Source: Petaurus breviceps papuanus | Taxonomy: Eukaryota > Chordata > Mammalia > Diprotodontia > Petauridae | Reading direction: 5' to 3' | NCBI GenBank assembly: GCA_028583685.1 | Contig: JAMXIF010000058.1 | Span: 17,550,457-17,614,456 of the forward strand | DNA length: 64,000 nucleotides | In this document: positions 53,205-63,840 of the stretch, one piece after another | How positions within the stretch are numbered: the stretch's first letter is position 1 | How the letters are laid out: each line of letters opens with the position of its first letter | Program-made: the position numbers and the translations under genes | The notes under the pieces: model-generated | Database searches by the model: none | Seen by the model: only the letters and a program-made list of their open reading frames with translations | What the model was told of the DNA's origin: nothing

Positions 53205-53372
53205 ACAAATGGCAATATACTGTAGTGGAAAGCACCTGGATTTGGACTTGGAGACCCCAAGTTGGAATAGTGGCCCTGCTACTCACAACCTATATGACCT
53301 TAGACAAGCCAGAATCCTCATCTATAAAATGAAGGGTTGTACTAGATTACCTCTAAAATTCCTCCTACCTAG
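53205..53372 (+). mobile_element. THER-like SINE
   Basis: 'actgtagtggaaagcacctg', 'tatgaccttagacaagccag', 'ctcatctataaaatgaaggg'. Confidence 0.8.
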
Positions 53373-53615
53373 AGGCAGTTAGGTGGCTAGGTGGTTAGAG
53401 TGCTGGGTCTGGAGTCAGGAAGACCAGAGTTCAAATCCTTGTCTTGGGCACTTACTAGCTATGTGACTCTGGGTCAGTCACTTAACTTCTGTTTGCCTCA
53501 GTTTCATCAATTATAAAGCAGAGATGATAAATGATAGACTATTTAGAACCTGCTTACCATAGTGCCTGGCACATAGTAGGACCTTAATAAAAGTTTATTT
53601 TCTTCTAATCTTCAA
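53373..53615 (+). mobile_element. CORE-SINE with L2-like tail
   Basis: 'aggcagttaggtggctaggt', 'ctggagtcaggaagaccaga', 'tgtgactctgggtcagtcac' and 'tgcctggcacatagtaggac'. Confidence 0.9.
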
Positions 53616-56005
53616 TCTATTAATTCATTGTTATCCTATTAATTCATTCTGAGTTCCACTGAATTATCAATCCAGAGGTCCAAATTATTTATATGGACTA
53701 CCCCATGCCTGTTTTCTCCAATATGACAATCCATGGTAGATACCTTCAGAAATCACTACAGAGAATAGTATCACATTCAACATGAAGTGCATCTGCATAG
53801 AGGGTACTCCCTTTCACTCATCAGTGACACTCATTCAATATCCCATAGTGAATCGATTTAATCCCCAAATAATTAAATAGTTCCAATTACCATAGGAAAA
53901 CCCAACTGTCATCCCTATATAATCCAGCAAATCCTTGTGTAACCAAACTGTACCTGTAAGGAATCCCAATTAATAAAATCATAGTGCCAATCACAGAAAG
54001 AGGGTAGAAGGAATGCTGACATTTGCTAAGCCATTCTTCCCTTAGCATTCTGGTACCCTTGTATCTCCTTTATACAGAAAGGTGCTTCACATGGAAAAAA
54101 TTCTCATCCTAATGCACAAATTTACCAAACCCATGCAGCTTTTCACTAGAATTCATTTAGGGCCTGAAACTTATCTTCCTATACTTATGAAGAGGATAAA
54201 TCTGCTAAAACTTCCTAATCCCCAAGTCAGATCCCTAATTGCCAAATTCAGAGGACCAATGGATTCCTTGTTCAAACGCATGGTATTCTCATTCTTGCCG
54301 GGCTTGAATTTAGTGAAAGATTTTTCCTTCTGCTCCCTGGAAGTTACCTACTTCTTTACATTAATATGATTTCTAACACTCCTGATAGACCTGTATGGAC
54401 AAATGGTCAGAGTTTACAGAGTATTCATGCAATCTCACTTTGCCTCTACTGAAGGACATAGTATTTCCAACAAACAAATTAATCCTTGATACACTAGCTT
54501 ATACATTTTCAAAACACAGATACATATGGGAATGTACACACACGTATCTAATTCTAAACCATAAGAGTAATTATGTAATGTAAAGAGTAATGAAAGTAAT
54601 TATTTACCCGAGGGAAGGCAAACCAAGTCCTTCAGACATATATATGTATGTATATATGTGTATGTGTGTATGTATGCTATTATAGCTGGCACCCTAGCAC
54701 GATAAATGCGGTGACCATTTCTGAGCCTCTGCCTATTTCTAAGTTTCCTTTGAAATAAAACTCATGTAGCCTAAAGTCACTTTTCACATTTTTGCTAATT
54801 ATGCCTACCCGGTTTAAAGCCAGATAACAAGTTTGCAAGATTTCCTTCCACCTTGGGACTCCCTACCCTTCCTCTCCACCACCTTTCATTGGCTGATGGC
54901 ATTGTAAAGCCTACTGTGTAAAGATCAGGTACCAGACTCCCACCCCTCTGATCCCCATATTAAAATAAACTTTTCCTATCTGCTCCTATAGTTTCTGATT
55001 CTACCCAGAGGCCTTCATAACCAACTGATGTGTAAGCACATGCCAAGGCTAGATAATGTTCTCCTGCTCATGCTCATGTCCTCAGAGGTCCCGTATCGTA
55101 GCTCACAAAGCATGATTCCCTTCCTCTAGGCTCTGTAAGAAAACACTTTTTTTTCTTACTCATAGAACTCTTTCTTGGGATTGTAAACAATCACTGCTCA
55201 TCTGAATTTTTCCCAAGGACCTCCTTCTTATATCCCAGACCTTTCTAAGGTATTCTCCTATCAACATCCAAACACTTTTTTTTTAAATAAAACTCCCAAT
55301 CTTGGCCTGAATCAAAAGCAGTGGTGAAGGTATCTATTCTGCCACCAACTATCTCCTCTCCTAGAAAACTTGGGTTTCACTGAACTGTTCTGATCCAGGT
55401 CTTGACCAAAATCCCATGATAGTTCTCAAATCTCTGTTCCAGCCATCCCTTCCTTCTAGGATATATACAGCTTATAAAGGGTAGGGTTTGCAAAAGGAAT
55501 ATAGATCAGTGATATCTAAAGGAGGATGTGCTGAACCCAGAGAGTCACAAGATCTACTGGGGTTCAGGAACAAAATGTCAGAACTTCTATTTCTATTTAT
55601 TTTTTATCTAAAAAGAAGAAAGAACTTAAGCTTTACTAATATTTACCATATGGATTTTCAAAGGTGTCCTCTTTCAGTACCTGACAGAGGGTCATGTGCC
55701 ATGCATGCTGTACAAAGTAGCCCAAGGAAAAAGTAAGAATTCCTGGGTGGAGGGGTGGGCAAACATGTCTAGCTCTGAGAATGGTGCTCTCTCTCTCCTT
55801 CACTTTCATTGGATCACAACTTAATACAATTTACTTGTGCCTGATTAAGTGGAATTACAGATTATACTATCTAGTTTTAGCTAAACAAAATGAGTAAATG
55901 GTTTAAAAAGATTCCTGCAAAGAAATTACAGATGCAAGAAAATACCAATAATACTAGCATGAGCAAACAAGAAGAAAAATGGCAGAGTATACAATTTCCT
56001 TTCTT
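53616..56005. other. Large unassigned stretch, possible LTR-like part
   Basis: About 2.4 kb with no recognised repeat except a TA/TG microsatellite (54636-54676). 54830-55000 has 'attaaaataaacttttccta' followed by 'ttctgattctacccagaggc', a layout that can occur around the R-U5 part of an LTR. The 95-codon plus frame at 54082-54369 has no motif I know. No retroviral protein motifs were seen. Confidence 0.3.
54636..54676. repeat. (TA)/(TG) microsatellite
   Basis: 'catatatatgtatgtatata' into 'gtgtatgtgtgtatg'. Confidence 0.9.
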
Positions 56006-56009
56006 CCTT

Positions 56010-56300
56010 AGATAGTCAGGTGGTGCAAAGGCCAGAGTTCTGGACCTGGAGTCAGGAAGAGGAGTCAAATCTAGCATCAGACACGTTCTACTTCAGACCT
56101 TGGGCAAGTCACTTATACTCTGCCTCAGTTTTAAAATGGGTATTATAATAGCTCTTACCTCAATTGTAAAATGGGTATTATAATAGCTCTTACCTCACAG
56201 AGTTGATGTGAGGATCACATAAAATGATATTTATAAATACTGTTTAGCACAGTGCATAGCACATAGTAGGTGCTATTTAAATAGTAATTATTATTAAACT
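56010..56300 (+). mobile_element. CORE-SINE with L2-like tail and internal 35-bp duplication
   Basis: 'gatagtcaggtggtgcaaag', 'ctggagtcaggaagagga', 'gaccttgggcaagtcactta', 'cacatagtaggtgctattta'. 'aaaatgggtattataatagc' and ten further bases occur at 56133 and 56168, exactly 35 bases apart. Confidence 0.9.
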
Positions 56301-56819
56301 TAGTTCTTTTCAGCCATAGTTAGCCTAAGATCTAGTCAGATCTAATAAGATGAGGAAAAATGAAATTCAAAATGACCAACATTGTTTGAAAAATATAATT
56401 ACATTTATGATAGCTAATGTGGAACCTTGCCCTAAGTATATATTATGACTTGAGCAGTTAGTTAATGACATTATGAAGCCATCATGGTTAGCAAGACATT
56501 TAAAAATTAAGTTTTTGTTGGTGAAAATAATATCATCATCTATACAAACTCTCTTCTTTGTGCTCTTAAAAAACTTGAAAATAGTATTTTCACACCTGTA
56601 AAAGAAATCTTGTGAAGGAAAATTTCTGTGAATTTTAAGTCCCTTTGTTAAAAATGTAAACATGCAAGTTCCTTCCATTAATCTGTAGGAACAACAGATT
56701 GGCATCAGATGGGATTTTGCTAGCTGGATTTCAACAAAAGTCTGTATAACTGGTGGATGCAGGGCTATCTTGAGGCTCAGATAAAATAAGGGATGTAAAG
56801 CTTAAGCCCTTCGCCTCTA
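56301..56819. other. Unassigned, possibly upstream RTE sequence
   Basis: A 112-codon minus frame (56367-56705) covers most of this but has no motif I know. It may be the antisense of decayed RTE, which becomes recognisable just downstream. Confidence 0.3.
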
Positions 56820-57720
56820 TTATCCTATGATCAGGGCAGGCATAAGACAAAGAAATGTATTTTCACCCAAGGTTTTGCTACAGTAATAGAGGAAATCCAA
56901 TATGGAGTCCAAGTTGAATAAAGATGCCCTGTGAATGGTAAAGTCCTTCAGATGCTCTTGATGGGAATGACTGTATTAGGTGCATCAAGCCCTGGAACAC
57001 TACATAGCTACCTAGAAGAAATCTTTATCCCTCAAAGGAATTTGATTTGATATTCCACAGAGGAAATACTAAGTGGACAAAGAATGTCAATTACCCAGGC
57101 ATACATTTGTGGTGTCAGTCTATAGAGCTTGTCCATCAGTGGTTATACCAGAGACAGATGGTACCAATGTGTGATCAGAGGGAACCAGGGTTGAACAGCC
57201 AGAAGAACGTGAGTTACATTGCCTTTGAAAAATTGCAAAGCTCCTTCAGTGATCCCACATTTCTCATGGAAGCAAAAACCCTTTGCAAAATACCAACATT
57301 ATACTGGTGCTGGTGGAAAGATGTGGAATATGACAGTCTCTGAAGAATTAAAAATTCATCTTATACAAAGGGCAGTAGAAAGTTATGCTGTGAATGTGAG
57401 TAGGCTGTGACATATAAACCATGAGGAGCTCTACAGGATTGATAGGTATCATTGAGGAATTGTACAATAGGAAGAGAAGATGGCCTGGTCATGTGACAAA
57501 GATGAGGGAGAATGGGTAAACAACCAGAGGGTTCCACTGGTACCCTGGTGACCTCTTAAGAATGTAAAGAAGGTTTTTATCCTTGGATGGACTTTCTCCA
57601 GCAAAAAGACATAAATGAGTGACATATGAGGAATGCAATCTGCACCATTGGAAAGATATTCCAAAATCAATGAGATCAGAAGTCCATTTAAATATTTGAG
57701 ATTATTATACAAGAAAGCCT
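56820..57720 (+). mobile_element. RTE-type LINE, reverse transcriptase to 3' end
   Basis: Plus-strand translation in shifting frames gives FATVIEEIQYGVQVE, then CPVNGKVLQMLL, then ASSPGTLHSYLEEI, then HRGNTKWTKNV, then FEKLQSSFSDPTFLMEAKTL, then KRRWPGHVTKMREN. These follow the RTE reverse transcriptase and its C-terminal 'KRRWAGHVARM' block. The last ~100 bases ('atgagatcagaagtccattt') match an RTE 3' UTR. Several frame changes and stops show the copy is dead. Confidence 0.8.
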
Positions 57721-57847
57721 TTTTAAAACAGTTTTCTTATTTGGTTCCATTAATTATATTTGAAATTATATTTTATTTATTTGTGTATTATTATATATTG
57801 CTATATTTATTTCATTATCCTATTTTCTTTCTGGTTAGCTCTTTATT
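57721..57847. other. AT-rich linker
   Basis: Mostly TTA/TAT low-complexity sequence. Confidence 0.5.
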
Positions 57848-57999
57848 TATTTTTTGCTTTTTGGAGGGCAATTGGTGTTAAGTGACTTGCCCAAAGTCAC
57901 ACGAGTAGTTTTTGTGTTAAGTATCTGAGGCTGGATTTGAACTCGGGTCCTCCTGACTCCAGGGCCAGTGCTCTATTCACTGCACCACATAGCCACCCC
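57848..57999 (-). mobile_element. Short poly(A) SINE
   Basis: 'attggtgttaagtgacttgc', 'aactcgggtcctcctgactc', 'ctgcaccacatagcc' in antisense order. Confidence 0.93.
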
Positions 58000-58613
58000 T
58001 TGATTAGTTTTTAATAAGGAGACCTAGCTGAAAGACAGATGTTTACTCCTTTGCTTACCTAATGACTGATGGCACTTATATAGAGAGAAAGAGAAATAAA
58101 CACTAGCAACAACAGAATGTGGAAAACCTAATCAAAACTGATCTCCTAAGTTACTGACAGCTCTAGTATTCCTTAGCTGAGAGCCTCAAACCAATTGACA
58201 CTGCTCCAACCAACCTTATTAATAATGCTCTGCTGTAGTTACAAGGGCAGCACATCCCTCAATGGTAACTTAAAATTAACCGGGCCTTTGTTGCCATCTC
58301 CAAGGGCCTCCCATTTATTTACTGTGAAATTGGATTGCTGGCTCTCCTTAAGATCTATTTCCAGACTTTTCTCTTTCAGCAACACCTCATTTTCTCTGTG
58401 GTAGAGCGATTAATATCCAGTCTTTGAGTTTTCCCCCTGCTTCTGTTTCTATAGGTGTCTGTATTCACACAGTGACGATATGCCAAGAATAGCTTACTGA
58501 GATACCACCCAGGGCTGGCACAGGCAGAGTAGGTGAGCCATATTATGTGGACTGATGACCACAATTATTTCTTCCATTGACTTGCCAAAGTGACTGAAAT
58601 TCCATCACTAAAG
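58000..58613. other. No recognised gene or repeat
   Basis: About 600 bases with no named repeat. The 69-codon plus frame at 58195-58404 has no known motif. Possibly single-copy. Confidence 0.4.
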
Positions 58614-58623
58614 ATTCATCCCT

Positions 58624-58773
58624 GGGGTGAGTAGGTGGCACAGTGAATAGAGCACCAGCCCTGGAGTCAGGAGGACCTGACTTCAAATCCGGCCTCAGAC
58701 ACTTGACATACTTACTAGCCATGTGACTTTGGACAAGCCACTTAACCCCAATTGCACTCCAAAAAAAATATAT
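58624..58773 (+). mobile_element. Short poly(A) SINE with target-site duplication
   Basis: 'gggtgagtaggtggcacagt', 'gacctgacttcaaatccggc', 'taaccccaattgcactcc', A-run. The perfect 10-base flanks attcatccct lie at 58614-58623 and 58774-58783. Confidence 0.95.
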
Positions 58774-58796
58774 ATTCATCCCTTTAGGCTAAGACT

Positions 58797-58928
58797 AAGG
58801 GGTGGGGAACCTGCAGCCTTGAAGCCCCTTGTGGCCTTCTAGGTCCTTGGATGTGACCTTTGGACTGAGTCCAAGTTTTACAGAAGTTTGGATTCTGTCA
58901 AACGGCTGCACTTGAGGATGTAGAGAGC
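58797..58928. mobile_element. hAT-like palindromic MITE, one end truncated
   Basis: 'ggggtggggaacctgcagcc', 'tgtggccttctaggtccttg' and 'gaatgtg'-like words mirror 'cttgaggatgtagagagcc' at the other end, across a centre near 'acagaagtttggattctgtc'. This is the layout of a common hAT MITE. The last ~20 bases of the right end are missing. Confidence 0.65.
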
Positions 58929-59084
58929 CAGGAAAACCTCTGATAACAGCTTAATGCAGGGGTTCCTGAATGCATTGATGATAAATGATAATAATAAATG
59001 AGGGACAGATAAACAGGTAGATAAATTGACTGTCATAGGGATTAGACCTATGATGTCATTGATATATGGCACTTCCAGGTGAGG

Positions 59085-59235
59085 AAACTTCTTCTTCCAA
59101 TGCAGGTTGGCACCTTTCTAAGAGTTACCAAAGTAGTTAAGTGTCTTGCCCAAGTTTCCACAGCCAGTAAATGGTAGAGGTAGGATTTGAATCCAGGTCT
59201 GCTTAGCTTCAAGGCTAAGTCTCAAAGTCCAATAT
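59085..59235 (-). mobile_element. MIR-like SINE
   Basis: 'cttccaatgcaggttggcac', 'taagtgtcttgcccaagttt', 'ggatttgaatccaggtctgc' in antisense order. Same tail variant as 46730. Confidence 0.75.
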
Positions 59236-59257
59236 ATTCTCCATATAATGAGAGGGA

Positions 59258-60860
59258 AGTAATCAATCAACCAATATTTATTAAGTGCCTACTGTATGCC
59301 AGGCATTGTGCTCTATGCTGGGGATGTATAAAAAGAAAAAAGACAGTTCCTGCCCTCAAAGAGCTTACAATCTAAAGGGGGAGACAACACGAAAACAAAT
59401 ATGTACAAAGCAAGCTAGGTACAAGATAAATCGGAGGTGACTGATAGAGGGAAAGCCCTGGAATTAAGAGGGTTTGGGGACAGCTTCCCGTTGGGACTTA
59501 AAGGAAGCCAGGAAGGTCAGTAGTCAGAGCAGGAGGCAGAGCCTTCTATAGGCATGAGGGATATCCAGAGCAAATGTCCAGAACCAAGAGATGGAATACC
59601 TTGTTCTTGGAACAGCCAGGAGACCAGTGTCACTGGACCAGAGAATATGGTGGGGAGTTAAGCATAAGACTGGAAAGGTAAAAAAAGTGGTGGGGAATGA
59701 AGGGCTTTGAATGCCAGACAGAAGATTTTGTATTTGATCCTCGAGGCAATGGGAAACCATGGGAGTTTTCTGAGTAGGGGGTGACATAATTGGACCTGCA
59801 TTTTAGGAAAATCGCATTAGTAGCTAAGTAGAGGATGGGCTGAGGGGGGGTAGTTGAGGCAGGCACTAATTAAGGCATGAGCTGATGAAGGCCTGCACTA
59901 GACTGGTGAGAGTGTCAGAGGAGAGAAGAGAGGGTATGCAAAGGTAAAAATCAACAGGCCTTGGTAACAGCTTGCATCTGGAGAGTGGGAGAGAATCCAA
60001 CAGAATACAGGATGACTCCTAGGTTGTGAGCCTGAAGCACTGGGAGGATGGTGTTGCCCTCTACAGTAACAGGGAAGGGAGGAAGGAGGAAGAATTTAGG
60101 GAAAAAATAATGAGTTATGTTTTGGATACATTGAATTTAAGATGTCTACTGGACATCCAGTCTGAGATGTCTAAAAGGTAGCTGGAGATGTGAGTATGGA
60201 GGTCAGTAGAAAGATTGGGGCCAGGAAGATAGATGTGAGAATTACCAGCATAGAGATGGTAATTAAATCCATGGCAGCTGATGAGTTCATCAAGTAAAGT
60301 AGTAGAGAGAAAAGAGAGAAGAGAATATGGGAAGGAACCTTGAGGGATACCTATGGGAAAGTGCTATGATGTGGAAGAGAATCCAGCAAAAATGACAGAG
60401 AAGTATAGGTCAGATAGGTAGGAGGAGAAACAGGAGGGAGGGGTGTCCTGAAACCTAGAGAGAAGAGAGTCTCAAGGAAGAGGTGGTGACCAATGACGTC
60501 AAAGGCTGCAGAGAGGTCAAGGGGAATGAGGATTGAGAGAAGACCGTTGGATTTGGCAACAACCAGCTCCTTAGTGAACTTGGAGAGAGAGTAGTTTCCA
60601 TAGAATGATAAAGTCAGAGGCCAGATTGTAAGGGATTAAGAAGAGAGTGAGAGGAGAAAAGTGAAAGCATTGTTTGCAGATGGCTTCTTTTGAGTTTAGC
60701 TGAAATGAACAGAGGAGAAATAGAACTATAGTTAACAGAACTGAAAGGATTTTTTTTTCCAGCTTTTTCCCCCAGTTGTTTTCTTTTTCCATAATAGGAG
60801 AGACATGAACATGTTTATAGGTGGTAGCCACTGGACAGGGAGAAAGCAGCAGTAACACAA
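59258..60860 (-). mobile_element. L2 LINE, long copy from 3' end into reverse transcriptase
   Basis: Best-preserved L2 here. In antisense order: 'ccaatatttattaagtgcct', 'gccctcaaagagcttacaat', 'gggctttgaatgccagacag' (59701), 'aggatgactcctaggttgtg' (60009), 'ctactggacatccagtctga' (60145) and 'agatggtaattaaatccatg' (60254). The minus-strand translation near the last point reads GFNYHLYAGNSHIY, where the family has YHLYADDSQIY, so the catalytic aspartates are altered. It ends near 60860, upstream of which L2 is not recognisable. Confidence 0.93.
60241..60330 (-). pseudogene. L2 reverse transcriptase catalytic box, degraded
   Basis: The complement gives ELISCHGFNYHLYAGNSHIY. In active L2 the YADD box lies here. 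'AGN' in place of 'ADD' means the metal-binding aspartates are gone, which agrees with a dead copy. Confidence 0.8.
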
Positions 60861-60959
60861 GGGAATGCCAGCAAGATGCTTTGAAGGAATTTTAGGTGCC
60901 CTGGGACAGCTGTGGTAGCTGTGCAGGTCTGGCAGAAATCCTGAAACATTAACTAGTTG

Positions 60960-61400
60960 AACCCTGGTGATGTTATGAAGTGGTAGAGTGGATAAAGAGA
61001 GCATTGGGGTGGGGGCGGCGGGGGGGTGAGAGGAGAGGCGTGCAGCTAGGTGGCACAGTGAATAGAGCACCAGCCCTAGAGTCAGGAAGACTTGAGTTCA
61101 AATATGACCTCAGACACTTAACACTTACTGGCCGTGTGACCTTGGGCAAGTAACTTAACCCCAATTGTACTGCCTTCCCCCCTCCAAAAAGCAAAAAAAA
61201 AAAAAAATTTAAATTTAATTTAAAAAAAAGAGAGCATCAGACTTTGAGTCAGGAAGACCTGAGTTCAAATCTGGCCTCAGGCACTTAATAGCTGTGTGAC
61301 CCTGGGCAAGTCACATAACCTTTGTCTGCCTCAGTTTCCTTGATTGTAAAATGAAGATAATAACACCTCCATCACAGGTTGTTGTTAGGCTCAAATGAAT
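60960..61400 (+). mobile_element. MIR-like SINE, split by a young SINE
   Basis: Left piece 60960-61004 ('gaagtggtagagtggataaa'), right piece 61227-61400 ('gactttgagtcaggaagacc', 'tgtgtgaccctgggcaagtc', 'gcctcagtttccttgattgt'). The split is at the target duplication of the insert. Confidence 0.85.
61005..61226 (+). mobile_element. Short poly(A) SINE with target-site duplication and G-rich 5' extension
   Basis: 11-base flanks aaagagagcat at 60994-61004 and 61227-61237 are identical. The SINE proper starts near 61040 ('gcagctaggtggcacagtg') and ends in an A-rich tail. Between the left flank and the head lie about 35 G-rich bases that are not part of the usual SINE. Confidence 0.93.
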
Positions 61401-61437
61401 GACTGAATAACAACAAAACCTTAAATCCATTATAACA

Positions 61438-61665
61438 ACAACAATAATAATAGTCAGCATTTGTATAGTGCTTTAAGGTTGGCAAACGACTTTATTGATC
61501 TCTCACTTGATCCTCACAACTCTGGGAAGTGGGTACTATTATTATCCCCATCTAATGGATGAGAAAACCAAGGCAAAAGGAGGTTAAGTGACTTACCCAC
61601 CATCACAAAGCTAGTGTTTGAAGTCACATTTGAACTCAGGTTTCCTGACTCCAGTTCCAAGCTTC
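61438..61665 (-). mobile_element. MIR-like SINE, near full length
   Basis: 'tttgtatagtgctttaaggt', 'cacttgatcctcacaactct', 'ggatgagaaaaccaaggcaa', 'tttgaactcaggtttcctga' in antisense order. Confidence 0.88.
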
Positions 61666-61745
61666 AATATACATACATACATACATAATAAGTATGGATG
61701 TATATATACATATATGTATATGTATGTGTAATATATATCATTATA
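61666..61745. repeat. (TACA)/(TA) microsatellite
   Basis: 'atacatacatacatacataa' and then 'tatatacatatatgtatatg'. Confidence 0.92.
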
Positions 61746-61756
61746 CACATAAAATT

Positions 61757-61985
61757 TGTTTTTTTATAAATTAAATTTTATTTTAAATAAACAGAAACCT
61801 CTTTTTCTTCTTCTTGCCCCACCTCCTAATACTATTAGAAAAAAAACTTTTTAATAAATACATATAGTTAAGTAAAAGAAATTCCTTTATTGACTGATTT
61901 CAAAAAATAAACATGTCATTTTGCATTCTGACTCCATCATCTCTCTAGAAAAAAGCTCTGGAAACAACATTTATAACTCTTAGTC
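61757..61985 (-). mobile_element. L1 LINE, 3' end
   Basis: T-rich start, then 'tttttcttcttcttgcccca', 'tttgcattctgactccatca' and 'tctctctagaaaaaagctct', following the antisense marsupial L1 3' region. Confidence 0.6.
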
Positions 61986-62984
61986 CCTCTCACACAGAGC
62001 CTTCCAGAGCCTGACCTGTAGGGCTGGTCTCATTTAGGCCAGTCTGATGCTTCAGTTTAGGAACTGGACGAAAATAAGACACTTCTAGACTCTAACAGTT
62101 AACAAAACAAAGTTTACTTAGTGATAGCAGGGAAAGTACATTCAACAAGGATATATCATTGATTCGACTTCATTGCCTGTGTTGGCAATGCTGGGCCACA
62201 GGTCAGCAGCCTGAGGGGGAAGTAATCCCTGCCCACTCTTGAGCTGGCTTTTGTATTTAGGCCATCAGGAAACTATGGCAACCATCTGAGCCAATTAAGT
62301 CTCAAGGTCTGTATCAATATCTTTCAGGAAAAAACTAACCTAGCCTCCATGGCAGATATTGTTGCTACTATACCTCAAAACACTTCTCCCACTTTTATCA
62401 GAACCACCAACCCATAACTATTTAAAAATAAAACCAAAATCTTCTATCCCCTTCTTATGCACAAGGACTAACCCACAATTTCTCTGGGGAAATTTACCTG
62501 GGAGATAATCAAAGGGAATTTGTATATTATGTTACATGCCCAAAATCTTTGTAGAAATATCAAAAGGATTCAAGTAACTAAAACTCTTTGGTCAGGCTCT
62601 GTGGTCAACATCTCCAGCTTCTTGATTGATACTGGCCATTTGCACAGGAGAGGAGTTCTGTAGGCTTGACGCCTACCAGGAATATTTTCCCAATAAGTTT
62701 ACAGATTAGTTTCTTCACACATAATGCAGCTGCCCCACTAAGCCTCACAGCAGGCCCCCTTCAAAGCGAGCCTTCTTTAAAGAAAGCCCCTTGAGCTTTT
62801 ACCTGACATTTACACAAGAGCAGATATATCCTGTTGACCTTGGGCCTCACAGGAATTCTTGCCTGTTAAGCATAAATGTTAGCTTGACACAGAATCTGGC
62901 TAGACCTCTTTAACTTCACAGCTAAGCTTGCAAGCTTGAAAGCCTCCCACTCCTTGAGTCCTACATAGATAATGAAAGTCTTAT
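61986..62984. other. Unassigned 1-kb block, candidate LTR-like
   Basis: No frame above 60 codons. 'caaaacaaagtttacttagt' near 62105 resembles an antisense polyadenylation region of an LTR, but ends, target duplication and internal region were not found. Could also be single-copy. Confidence 0.25.
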
Positions 62985-63090
62985 GATCCCTATTTTAGAG
63001 ATGAGGAAAATGAGTTTTGGAGAAATTGAGTTACTCGTCCAGGAACCTGAGCCAAGGCTCATAAGTGTCAGAACCAATTCTTTAGCCTCC
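62985..63090 (-). mobile_element. MIR SINE fragment
   Basis: 'ctattttagagatgaggaaa' and 'cataagtgtcagaaccaatt' in antisense order. Confidence 0.65.
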
Positions 63091-63227
63091 ATTGACTGAT
63101 TGCAAATTTAGCTATCTTTCAATGATACCACTATGCTTAACCTTCCCACTATTGGGAAGGGGTAGGGATATAGAGAAGAAGGAGATTTGTGGTTTCCTTG
63201 GTATTGGGAATTTCTAGGTGAGGAAGC

Positions 63228-63640
63228 TGTAATGGAAATGGGAATTTGAAGATCTTCCCTGCCCCTTAATAGACCTAGGGGGGCGTTTGAAGACCTTCCC
63301 TGCTTTGAAAGTAAACTCTGCTCTCTAGTAGTCACATGAAGCCTGTGGTGGGAGGAGTTTGCTGAAGGGAAGCAGAGCCCACAGGAAGCTGGGAGCCAGA
63401 GCTAGCCAGATGGTGGGAGAGAGAGGAGCTCAGGCAAGGAGGTAGAGAGGTTTGTGAGTAAATATTGATCTTGTATTGGTTTGTGGGAAGGCTAAAGTAT
63501 GCTGTTGCTCTCTGTGTTATTATGGCTTCCGAATATCTTTGGTACAATGATGGAATCGGTTTACTGGTTTTGGGATTCGGTTTTCTGGTGTCTAAATAAA
63601 TGCTTCAATTCTGTCCTCGATATGAAGAGTTTGGTGTATT
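63228..63640 (+). mobile_element. Candidate solo LTR of an endogenous retrovirus
   Basis: Starts 'tgtaatggaaatgggaattt', shares 'tgaagatcttccctgc' with 45936, then a purine-rich U3-like part and 'ctaaataaatgcttcaattc' holding the polyadenylation signal near 63593. The layout fits U3-R-U5 of a marsupial LTR I remember. No target duplication was confirmed and no internal region is attached. Fossil of moderate age. Confidence 0.5.
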
Positions 63641-63787
63641 TTGCAACTGAACATCGTGTGATATTTATAGTCATGGTCTTTATTGTGATTGTGGGCACTG
63701 TAAATATTGCATTGGCACTACAGAAGCTTCCTCTACCAATACATGTCCACACCTTCTCTTCCATTTGTAATCTTGAGGAGTTGCCCA
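63641..63787. other. No recognised gene or repeat
   Basis: The 102-codon plus frame 63499-63807 crosses the candidate LTR end and this linker, and has a hydrophobic stretch but no known motif. Confidence 0.4.
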
Positions 63788-63840
63788 TAATCAGTAAGCA
63801 TTTATGAAGAGCCCACTCCTTGCCATTCCCTGTGCTAAAA
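63788..63840 (-). mobile_element. L2 LINE, terminal fragment
   Basis: 'taagcatttatgaagagccc' and 'ccattccctgtgctaaaa' match the antisense L2 terminus. Confidence 0.7.

Noticed and set aside
54082-54369. 95-codon plus frame as a possible host or retroviral protein
   Set aside because: No motif I recognise, no splice or promoter context and no neighbouring related frame.
56367-56705. 112-codon minus frame as a possible gene
   Set aside because: No known motif, and it is antisense to sequence just upstream of an RTE remnant, so chance is more likely.
63499-63807. 102-codon plus frame with a hydrophobic segment
   Set aside because: It overlaps the end of a candidate LTR and shows no family match.
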